A stretch of 64,000 nt of DNA from Planctomycetota bacterium. Its GTDB lineage: Bacteria; Planctomycetota; SZUA-567; H5-PLA8. The stretch spans positions 310,001-374,000 of the forward strand of contig JABTUM010000003.1 in assembly GCA_015075375.1 (NCBI GenBank), written 5' to 3'. Below, piece by piece: positions 1 through 7,287 of this stretch (the first letter of the stretch is position 1; every line of letters begins with the position of its first letter). Position numbers and translations under genes: made by a program. The notes beneath the pieces were generated by a model that did not search any database, was not told the origin of the DNA, and worked only from the letters and a program-made list of their open reading frames with translations.

Positions 1-2
1 AC

Positions 3-281
3 AAAATCGCCGCGAAGCATAAGGCCGTGATCGGCGCCGCCGAAGGCAAGGGCTTGGCGTGGACGATGCACTGCGTCAAGACAGGCACAACGGAACCTGA
101 TCCCGATCTGGCGTTCCGAGTCGTCGAGCGCTGCATTCAGAAAGGCTTGCTGCTCTTCGCGCCGGTGGGATTCCAGGGAGCGACGCTGAAGCTCTGTCCG
201 CCGCTTGTCGTCACCGCCGCGCAACTCGCCGATGGTCTTTTGGCACTCAACGAGGCCTGGGACGAAGTGCGGGCCTCCTGA
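3..281 (+). CDS. Class III aminotransferase, C-terminal fragment
   Basis: The reading frame is open from the first bases of the window to the TGA at 279-281, so the 5' part of the gene lies outside. The 92 visible residues have the look of the C-terminal small domain of PLP-dependent class III aminotransferases (4-aminobutyrate/acetylornithine type): a G-K-G-L-A-W stretch, then V-V-E-R-C-I-Q-K-G-L-L-L, then L-K-L-C-P-P-L-V-V-T and a final helix ending in W-D-E-V. The catalytic lysine lies upstream and cannot be checked, so the substrate is unknown. The gene is followed after about 157 bases by the tmRNA gene on the same strand. Confidence 0.75.
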   Translation, partial: KIAAKHKAVIGAAEGKGLAWTMHCVKTGTTEPDPDLAFRVVERCIQKGLLLFAPVGFQGATLKLCPPLVVTAAQLADGLLALNEAWDEVRAS

Positions 282-516
282 ATCGAGCCGCAATCTGAAC
301 CAGCATGCCGCGAAGCCGTAGATGCGTCTTGCAGCGAGACGGCAGAGGTGCCGATTTCGCTCGAGTCGAATCACGGCAGGAGGGCATGTGTTGTGGTTAC
401 TCCGCTCATGGGGTAAAATGTTAACTGTAGTGCGCCATGGGGGCGTACAGGTTTCGACCGGACGGCGGAGGGTGTGGGTGGCGCGCCGAGGTGGCTCGGA
501 GGCCTCGTAAAACACC

Positions 517-564
517 GGGCAAAATCCAGACGCGAACTCTTACGAGTACGCTCTCGCTGCCTAA
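517..564 (+). other. tmRNA proteolysis-tag reading frame
   Basis: Reading from GGG at 517 gives Gly-Gln-Asn-Pro-Asp-Ala-Asn-Ser-Tyr-Glu-Tyr-Ala-Leu-Ala-Ala, then TAA (562-564). The ALAA ending is the degradation signal seen in most bacterial tags. The resume codon is inferred (GGG, Gly), because the tag ORF has no start codon of its own. Confidence 0.75.
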
Positions 565-783
565 CGCAAGTTAGCACAGCGACGCTTCGCAGGGGGCCCT
601 GCCTGTGGCGCCCTGAGTCGCGTTCCCAATACAGGCTGGCTTGAGCGGCTTCGGTCCGTAGCCAATCTAGCGAGACCAATCGGACTGGCCGGGCGCTGAG
701 CGCGCCGTTTCGCGCATGCCCGGCGAGATTAATTAAACGGCTACGCGCGTAGAAACCTCATCTGAAGCATCCTGGGACGCGGG

Positions 784-806
784 TTCGATTCCCGCCGCCT
801 CCACCA
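784..806 (+). repeat. ssrA 3'-end repeat, copy 1 (intact, in tmRNA)
   Basis: These 23 bases form the T-loop-to-CCA end of the tmRNA. A near copy (20 of 23 positions) lies at 10797-10819 after kdpE, and a shorter relic at 7223-7242 before kdpD, all in the same orientation. They look like att-type scars around the kdp locus, but no integrase gene is present between them. Confidence 0.55.
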
Positions 807-1237
807 ATATTAGGATTTACAGAAACGGAGCACTTTTCGGACACTTCTCGCACAGAATCCCTCTAACCCTATGCACTTGCTATGGATTAGCCTTATCGGT
901 CGGTACAGAAACCATAACGACTTACAGCAACGGACAATCACTTTTCGAATAGGTTCGGTGCATATAGCGTGCACCTATTTCCTGGGCTTACAAGAACGCT
1001 CTCACACCCTATGGGTATGGCCCGTTTGAGCTATTCGACCTGAAGGTCACGATCTTAGCCATCCGCAGGCCTCGCCCATGAGCGCCCATCAAATAAGCCT
1101 GCCTCGCGATTTCACCGTTCACGACAGCTTCAAACGGTTCAACAGCCGCGCGCTCACCGCCCCTGTACCTGGGCGCGTTGGCGCCTGGGTCAGTCGGAGG
1201 TATAAGGAGGTTTTTCCACCCTCCCAGGAGACCCGTC
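807..1237. other. Intergenic region between tmRNA and kdp leader ORFs
   Basis: No convincing gene is visible. It contains the imperfect dyad 957-975 (GGTGCATATAGCGTGCACC), which recurs almost unchanged at 10714-10734 just after kdpE. The stretch 1080-1235 is GC-rich and ends in a purine-rich GGAGG at 1205-1209. I searched by eye for a c-di-AMP riboswitch, as some kdp genes have, and did not find its conserved blocks. Confidence 0.4.
957..975. repeat. Dyad repeat flanking the kdp locus, left copy
   Basis: GGTGCATATAGCGTGCACC has inverted ends (GGTGCA/TGCACC). The right copy, GGTGTGCTCATAGCGTGCACC, is at 10714-10734. The 13-base core CATAGCGTGCACC of the right copy matches here in 12 consecutive bases (ATAGCGTGCACC). 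Together with the ssrA-like repeats, the copies bracket the potassium locus. Confidence 0.4.
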
Positions 1238-1399
1238 ATGAAATCCAATTCAGTCGCCGTTTCCCTGTACGTACCGTCCGACGCCGAGACCCTTGCTCAC
1301 TCAAGGCTGAACTACCGCAGCGCGGCCCGTAGGCAAACCGTTCTGGAGCATCTTGATTCTTTCTTGATGCCAGCGCCCCACACTTTTATGCGCCCCTGA
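1238..1399 (+). CDS. Small hypothetical protein (53 aa) upstream of kdpF
   Basis: ATG at 1238 is preceded by an AGGAG at 1228-1232, a good ribosome binding site. The 53-residue product is polar, with several Arg/His and a segment resembling a short helix (residues 17-43), no signal peptide and no membrane segment. I recognise no family. The good Shine-Dalgarno sequence and the position directly before the kdp leader ORFs support it as real; composition alone does not. Confidence 0.4.
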   Translation: MKSNSVAVSLYVPSDAETLAHSRLNYRSAARRQTVLEHLDSFLMPAPHTFMRP

Positions 1400-1442
1400 T
1401 CCCCTTCCTGGTCAAATTAGATCGTAGTCGGAGGGCGCTTCC

Positions 1443-1511
1443 ATGGATGCGGTTCCGGTACCGGTCGTATTGGCGCTGGGCCTGCTTTCGTGGGCGTTCA
1501 TTCAGCTCTGA
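1443..1511 (+). CDS. Tiny hydrophobic peptide (22 aa), kdp leader
   Basis: ATG at 1443 follows GGAGGG at 1431-1436. The peptide (Met-Asp-Ala-Val-Pro-Val-Pro then Val-Val-Leu-Ala-Leu-Gly-Leu-Leu-Ser-Trp-Ala-Phe-Ile-Gln-Leu) is one short membrane span. It lies 14 bases before kdpF and could be a second KdpF-like subunit, a leader peptide or a translational coupler. It is too short for family assignment. Confidence 0.45.
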   Translation: MDAVPVPVVLALGLLSWAFIQL

Positions 1512-1525
1512 GAAAGGCTTTAAGC

Positions 1526-1615
1526 ATGGATGCCATGAGTCTGCTCGCCGGCCTGCTTGCCGTCGGCCTGCTGGTGTACCTCCTTGTCGCACTGCTGAAG
1601 CCGGAGTGGTTCTGA
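1526..1615 (+). CDS. kdpF: KdpF, small subunit of the Kdp potassium pump
   Basis: This 29-residue peptide has one membrane helix (Leu/Val/Ala-rich, residues 5-23) and ends in Leu-Leu-Lys-Pro-Glu-Trp-Phe, closely matching the KdpF pattern of a helix followed by a short charged/aromatic tail. KdpF sits in the membrane and stabilises the KdpABC complex. The frame starts at ATG 1526; a second ATG at 1535 is possible. An AGAAAGG lies upstream (1511-1517). It is separated from kdpA by 337 bases that hold two more tiny hydrophobic ORFs, whereas kdpF usually abuts kdpA. Confidence 0.8.
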   Translation: MDAMSLLAGLLAVGLLVYLLVALLKPEWF

Positions 1616-1735
1616 TGCGTGGTTGGCGCGCTCTATTCCTATTCTGCGGCGCGTAGGTCGTGCTGTGGAACCCCTTCCAGTGGTCGGGTCATCACGGGCA
1701 AGGCCCCAACTCTCACGCGGCAAGCCCTCGTCCGA

Positions 1736-1795
1736 ATGCTGCAAGGGATAGTCGTCTTCCTGGCGATCCTTGGAAGCGTTCTTGGGATGGACTGA
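1736..1795 (+). CDS. Possible tiny hydrophobic peptide (19 aa)
   Basis: ATG 1736 opens a 19-residue frame that is almost a pure membrane helix (Ile-Val-Val-Phe-Leu-Ala-Ile-Leu-Gly-Ser-Val-Leu-Gly). No clear ribosome binding site precedes it. I list it because it sits in a run of similar micro-ORFs between kdpF and kdpA; it may be chance. Confidence 0.25.
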   Translation: MLQGIVVFLAILGSVLGMD

Positions 1796-1847
1796 AATTG
1801 CGGCCACGAATTGGCTATTTTGCAGTGTTAAGACTGGAGTCCAAGCC

Positions 1848-1940
1848 ATGCTTTTCATCTACCTCGCCCTCGGGCTCGTTTGCTTCGCCGCGCTCCTCGG
1901 ACTCACCGTGCTTGTAGCCAGCACGGACTCTCAAAACTAG
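1848..1940 (+). CDS. KdpF-like single-span peptide (30 aa) abutting kdpA
   Basis: ATG 1848 follows GGAG at 1837-1840 with good spacing. The 30-residue peptide is one membrane span (Leu-Phe-Ile-Tyr-Leu-Ala-Leu-Gly-Leu-Val-Cys-Phe then Ala/Leu/Val-rich) with a short polar tail ending in Asp-Ser-Gln-Asn. Its stop is at 1938-1940, 12 bases before the kdpA ATG. Size and position are those of KdpF, but the tail lacks the Pro-Glu motif seen in the 1526 ORF. The locus therefore may carry two KdpF-type subunits. Confidence 0.55.
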   Translation: MLFIYLALGLVCFAALLGLTVLVASTDSQN

Positions 1941-1952
1941 GTGGGTGCGTAC

Positions 1953-3632
1953 ATGACTGCAATGGTCTTCATCCTTCTGATCGTTGGCGGAAGCGCCCTT
2001 CTGTCCTGGCCTTTAGGACGCTACATGAAATGGGCCATGGACCCTGACGAAACCGCAGGGCCAGGGCGTCAGAAACTCGATCGAATCTTCGCGTCCATTG
2101 CCGGCACGCTCGGAACGGAGCAGCAAGGCTGGAAACGCTACATGGTCGCGCTGCTCATCTTCAACATTGTGATGTTCACGGTGAGCTTCGCATTCATGGC
2201 GCTACAGCAACACCTGCCGCTCAACCCGGACGAGATGAAGGCCGTTGAAGGCAGCCTCATCTTCAACACCGTGGCGTCGTTCACCTCGAATACGAACTTG
2301 CAGCATTACTCGGGCGAAGCGTCGATGAGCTACCTGACGCAGCTCTGCTCGCTCATGTGGCTTCAGTTCGTCTCGGCGGCCACCGGCGTGGCCGCCCTTG
2401 CGGCCATGGCGCGAGGCCTCGCAGGCAGAAAGATGATGGGCAACTTCTTCGTCGACGTACAGCGCGCCACCTTTTTGGTGCTCTTGCCGATCTCGTTCGT
2501 GGTCGCGACGCTGTTTCTCTTTGGCGGTATGCCGATGACCCTCCAGGGATCTGCGCACGCCGCCACGCTCGAGGGCCTCCAGCAGATAATCGCCCGCGGA
2601 CCGGTTGCTGCATTCGTGGCGATCAAGCAGCTCGGCACCAACGGCGGCGGCTTCTTCGGGCCGAATTGCACGCAGCCGTTCGAAAACCCGACCTTCTGGA
2701 CAAACGCGGTTTGCATGGTCGCCATCATCCTGATCCCTATGGCGAGCGTCTGGATGTTCGGGCGCATCATTGGCCGAGTGCGCCACGCGGGGGTCGTGTT
2801 CGCGGTGATGCTGGTCTTCCTCCTGGCCAAAATCAGCGGTGCGGTCTGGTTCGAGCAGGCTCCGACCCAGGCCTTCGCGAGCCTGCCTATCGAGCAGGCG
2901 ACGGGAAACCTGGAAGGCAAAGAACTGCGCTTTGGAGCGGCGACGGTCCCGCTGTGGGCGGTGCTCACGACTTCGACAAGCAATGGCTCAGTCGGCGCCA
3001 TGCACGACAGCCTCAATCCGATGACCGGCCTGATGCCCATGATTGGCATGTGGCTGAACGCCACGTTCGGCGGCGTGGGCGTGGGCATGATCAACATGTT
3101 CATCTATATCATCCTCGCCGTCTTCATTGCAGGCATGATGGTCGGCCGCACCCCGGAGTACCTCAACCGGAGAGTGGAGGCTCGCGAGATCAAGTTCGCC
3201 GCCGTCACCCTCCTGGCGCATGCTTTCTTCATCCTGGTCCCCACCGCCGTTTTTGCGGTTACCCCTTGGGGCGCCGCGACGTTGAATAACGTCGGCCCGC
3301 ATGGCTTCAGCGAGATGCTCTACGAGTTCAGCTCGGCGGCTGCCAACAACGGCTCTGGCTTCGAGGGGCTAGGCGACAACACCGTGCCTTGGAATATCGC
3401 TACCGGCATCGTGATGCTGCTCGCCCGCTTTATCCCGATCATCCTCCCTCTCGCCATCGCGGGTTCGCTGGCTGCCAAGAAGCCGACGGCGCAATCGGCC
3501 GGTACCCTGGGCGTCGAGGACGTAACCTTTGCGGCCATGCTGATCGCTACGATTCTGGTCGTGGGCGCGCTCACCTTTTTCCCGGCTGCCGCACTCGGCC
3601 CCATCGTCGAGCACCTTAAGTTCATGGTGTAG
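1953..3632 (+). CDS. kdpA: Potassium-transporting ATPase, KdpA channel subunit
   Basis: KdpA is the potassium-binding, channel-like membrane subunit of the high-affinity KdpFABC P-type ATPase. The 559-residue product has about ten hydrophobic segments and the four pore-loop signatures: Thr-Ser-Asn-Thr-Asn near 115, Thr-Asn-Gly-Gly-Gly-Phe-Phe near 230, Ser-Thr-Ser-Asn-Gly-Ser near 343, and Ala-Asn-Asn-Gly-Ser-Gly-Phe near 468. The in-frame GTG at 1941 would add four residues, but AGGTGG at 1939-1944 fits the ATG at 1953 better. kdpC follows after 13 bases, so the order is A-C-B rather than the usual A-B-C. Confidence 0.95.
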   Translation: MTAMVFILLIVGGSALLSWPLGRYMKWAMDPDETAGPGRQKLDRIFASIAGTLGTEQQGWKRYMVALLIFNIVMFTVSFAFMALQQHLPLNPDEMKAVEGSLIFNTVASFTSNTNLQHYSGEASMSYLTQLCSLMWLQFVSAATGVAALAAMARGLAGRKMMGNFFVDVQRATFLVLLPISFVVATLFLFGGMPMTLQGSAHAATLEGLQQIIARGPVAAFVAIKQLGTNGGGFFGPNCTQPFENPTFWTNAVCMVAIILIPMASVWMFGRIIGRVRHAGVVFAVMLVFLLAKISGAVWFEQAPTQAFASLPIEQATGNLEGKELRFGAATVPLWAVLTTSTSNGSVGAMHDSLNPMTGLMPMIGMWLNATFGGVGVGMINMFIYIILAVFIAGMMVGRTPEYLNRRVEAREIKFAAVTLLAHAFFILVPTAVFAVTPWGAATLNNVGPHGFSEMLYEFSSAAANNGSGFEGLGDNTVPWNIATGIVMLLARFIPIILPLAIAGSLAAKKPTAQSAGTLGVEDVTFAAMLIATILVVGALTFFPAAALGPIVEHLKFMV

Positions 3633-3645
3633 CGAGGAGAGACAC

Positions 3646-4218
3646 ATGAATTCGCTATTGGTCAGTTTACGTGTTGCTCTAGCGACTATGCTCGTCTGCG
3701 TCGGAGGCTACACCGCCGTTATTCTCGGCGTAGGTGTGCTGACGCCGGACTCCGCACAGGGCTCGCTCATCACACGTCCAGACGGCACCATCATCGGCAG
3801 TCGCCTCATCGCCCAGAAATTCGACAAGCCGCACTACTTTTGGCCGCGGCCGTCCGCTCCCGACTACAACGCCTCCGGCGCCGCCGGCAGCAACAAATCA
3901 CCGACCAGCGCGGACCTCACCGATCGCGCCAAGCAGACCGTCGAGCGGTACGGCGCGACACAAGATAAACCGTTGCCTGCCGACCTGGCCGCCGCGTCGG
4001 GCGGGGGGCTCGATCCCCACATTACGGCACATGCCGCGTTGTATCAGGCGGACCGCGTCGCGCCGGCACGCGGTGTCGCTCGTGAGGCCATCGTCGCGCT
4101 CATTGAACGCCATACCTTCTCGCCTGGCGGTCCCTTGACCCCAGATCGCCTGGTTAACGTACTGGAATTGAATTTGGCGCTCGACCGGGATTTCGACCCA
4201 ACCTCCTCCTCCAAGTAG
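3646..4218 (+). CDS. kdpC: Potassium-transporting ATPase, KdpC subunit
   Basis: KdpC is the single-span periplasm-facing subunit that stabilises the KdpA-KdpB complex. The 190-residue protein has an N-terminal membrane helix (residues 8-30), the early block Gly-Ser-X-Leu-Ile-Ala-Gln, a G-L-D-P-H-I motif, the Ala-Arg-Gly-Val block, and the C-terminal Arg-Leu-Val-Asn-Val-Leu-Glu-Leu-Asn-Leu-Ala-Leu-Asp typical of the family. The start is supported by GAGGAG at 3633-3638. Its location between kdpA and kdpB is unusual. kdpB begins 44 bases downstream. Confidence 0.95.
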   Translation: MNSLLVSLRVALATMLVCVGGYTAVILGVGVLTPDSAQGSLITRPDGTIIGSRLIAQKFDKPHYFWPRPSAPDYNASGAAGSNKSPTSADLTDRAKQTVERYGATQDKPLPADLAAASGGGLDPHITAHAALYQADRVAPARGVAREAIVALIERHTFSPGGPLTPDRLVNVLELNLALDRDFDPTSSSK

Positions 4219-4262
4219 CCAAGCATGGCAGCACTTAGCCCACAACTCTGAAGGATGCCGAC

Positions 4263-6329
<2,067 letters not shown>

Positions 6330-6803
6330 TTCAAGGTAATACTCTCATGTACTCGCATCTGCGCTGCGTGACTACCGGTTATGAACGTCCCGCCGGGGCC
6401 GCGGTTGGTCGAGAAGCATCTCAACCAACCACCAAGCGCCCAGATGCGCTCAGGTCAGCAGGTAGCCGCTTCGCCGAGCGTCCTCGACCCACACATCAAT
6501 CTGATGCCGCAGCTTGGTAGGTTAAATGGGTGGCTGAGCCTCAGAGCTTGCCGGAAACACAAGTACAGGTGTTTGTCGCTCAACATACCGAAACTCGGAC
6601 CTTGGGTTGCCTAGGTGACCCCCGCGTGAATGTCTTACGGCGCAACTGGGCGCTTGATTCAATTTCGGAAGGGCGGATGCAATAGGTTCTTGATTCGCTT
6701 TTTATGCGAGGCGCTTTCGAGTTTAGGCGTTCTTGATGCCGGGTGAAATAAGATATGTGCAAATGACCGGCACGATTGCCGGCAAACACGAAAGGAGATC
6801 GTC
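6330..6803. other. Gap after kdpB without a convincing gene
   Basis: Several frames are open for 57-77 codons (for example from 6347 and 6381), but the products are low-complexity and no start has a credible ribosome binding site. I see no RNA gene or clear terminator. The last 25 bases hold the AAAGGAG that serves the small gene at 6804. Confidence 0.4.
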
Positions 6804-6944
6804 ATGTCCAGTGGTGAAAAGAAGCTGAAGGATACCAAGTCTTTGCCGCAACCCCCGAAGTCGACTGTAACGCCCAATCCCGTGAGCAAGGACGGTAAGA
6901 CGGCTCAGCCCGCCCCGGCTCAGCCATCCCCCAAAAAGAGCTAA
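6804..6944 (+). CDS. Small Lys/Pro-rich protein (46 aa)
   Basis: ATG 6804 has a strong AAAGGAG at 6791-6797. The 46-residue product is rich in Lys, Pro, Ser and Gln, starts Met-Ser-Ser-Gly-Glu-Lys-Lys-Leu-Lys and ends Pro-Ser-Pro-Lys-Lys-Ser. It should be soluble and probably disordered. I do not recognise a family. The last part of the gene and its downstream GCGGGAGG are duplicated 65 bases further on (6983-7018). Confidence 0.5.
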   Translation: MSSGEKKLKDTKSLPQPPKSTVTPNPVSKDGKTAQPAPAQPSPKKS

Positions 6945-7018
6945 GCGGGAGGGCTTCCTCTAGCATTGGCGCCATCGGTGGCGCTCAGCAATCCCCCAAA
7001 AAGAGCCTAAGCGGGAGG
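6918..7018 (+). repeat. 35/36-bp direct repeat, two copies
   Basis: Copy 1 (6918-6952) covers the last codons and stop of the small Lys/Pro-rich gene. Copy 2 (6983-7018) differs by one substitution and one inserted C. Both contain TCCCCCAAAAAGAGC and end in TAAGCGGGAGG. The second GGGAGG (7013-7018) is placed to act as ribosome binding site for the micro-ORF at 7030, so the duplication may have created it. Confidence 0.8.
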
Positions 7019-7029
7019 AAATAAATATC

Positions 7030-7107
7030 GTGTTGAACATTCTGGTTCTCTGTGGAGTGATGATGGCCATTGCCGTCGCACTTAACAGGAGTGAACGAAG
7101 GCGCTGA
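7030..7107 (+). CDS. Tiny hydrophobic peptide (25 aa) upstream of kdpD
   Basis: GTG 7030 lies about ten bases after GGGAGGA (7013-7019). The product has a short hydrophobic stretch (Leu-Asn-Ile-Leu-Val-Leu-Cys-Gly-Val-Met-Met-Ala-Ile-Ala-Val-Ala-Leu) followed by a basic tail (Arg-Ser-Glu-Arg-Arg-Arg). It resembles single-span accessory peptides. Function unknown; a role with KdpD is only suggested by position. Confidence 0.4.
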   Translation: MLNILVLCGVMMAIAVALNRSERRR

Positions 7108-7181
7108 ATGCAACCATTCGGTTTCTGGCGATCCGATGGACAAATATCCATCTAATCGCCGCAACCTGTGGGCCTCGCTGT

Positions 7182-7258
7182 GCCCGGAAGGAATGTCCCA
7201 ACCGTAAGGCGGACGTGTGGAGTTCGATTCCCCCTCCACTTTCAGATTCCTTCCGGGC
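7182..7258. promoter_or_regulatory. Long hairpin with 13-bp perfect stem before kdpD
   Basis: GCCCGGAAGGAAT at 7182-7194 pairs perfectly with 7246-7258. The 51-base interior contains a second hairpin (GTGGAG at 7217-7222 with CTCCAC) enclosing TTCGATTCCCC, which resembles the 3' end of the tmRNA. It lies 29 bases before the kdpD start. It could attenuate kdpD expression, or be a folded recombination-site relic. Confidence 0.5.
7223..7242 (+). repeat. ssrA 3'-end-like relic, copy 2
   Basis: TTCGATTCCCCCTCCACTTT matches the tmRNA 3' end (TTCGATTCCCG....CTCCACC) except for a missing few bases in the stem. It is in the same orientation as the copies at 784 and 10797 and separates the kdpFACB part from the kdpDE part. 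Confidence 0.4.
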
Positions 7259-7287
7259 AATTGGATTGACTATGAGAAATCTGCACG

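Larger units (their letters stand above)
439..806 (+). ncRNA. ssrA: tmRNA (transfer-messenger RNA)
   Basis: The 5' end (439-445) pairs over 7 bp, with one G-U, to 796-802, and is followed by discriminator A and an encoded CCA (804-806). The segment 447-458 (TACAGGTTTCGA) and the T-arm with TTCGATT at 784-790 are typical of one-piece tmRNAs. The length of 368 nt fits. The internal tag frame at 517-564 ends in Tyr-Ala-Leu-Ala-Ala-stop, the usual protease-recognition tail. tmRNA rescues stalled ribosomes together with SmpB. Its 3' end is a common integration target, and degenerate copies of this 3' end occur downstream at 7223 and 10797. Confidence 0.95.

Noticed and set aside
322..679. Open frames on both strands across the tmRNA
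   Set aside because: They overlap a clear structural RNA, have no ribosome binding sites and encode Arg-rich nonsense.
807..1240. Possible c-di-AMP (ydaO-type) riboswitch upstream of kdp
   Set aside because: Such switches control some kdp loci, but the conserved blocks are not visible by eye. A covariance-model scan would settle it.
2202..2786. Long minus-strand frames inside kdpA (and similar ones inside kdpB, kdpD)
   Set aside because: Antisense shadows in GC-rich DNA; composition is His/Arg/Glu-rich without motifs, while the plus-strand genes are certain.
6381..6614. 77-codon frame after kdpB
   Set aside because: No ribosome binding site and no recognisable composition; treated as non-coding.
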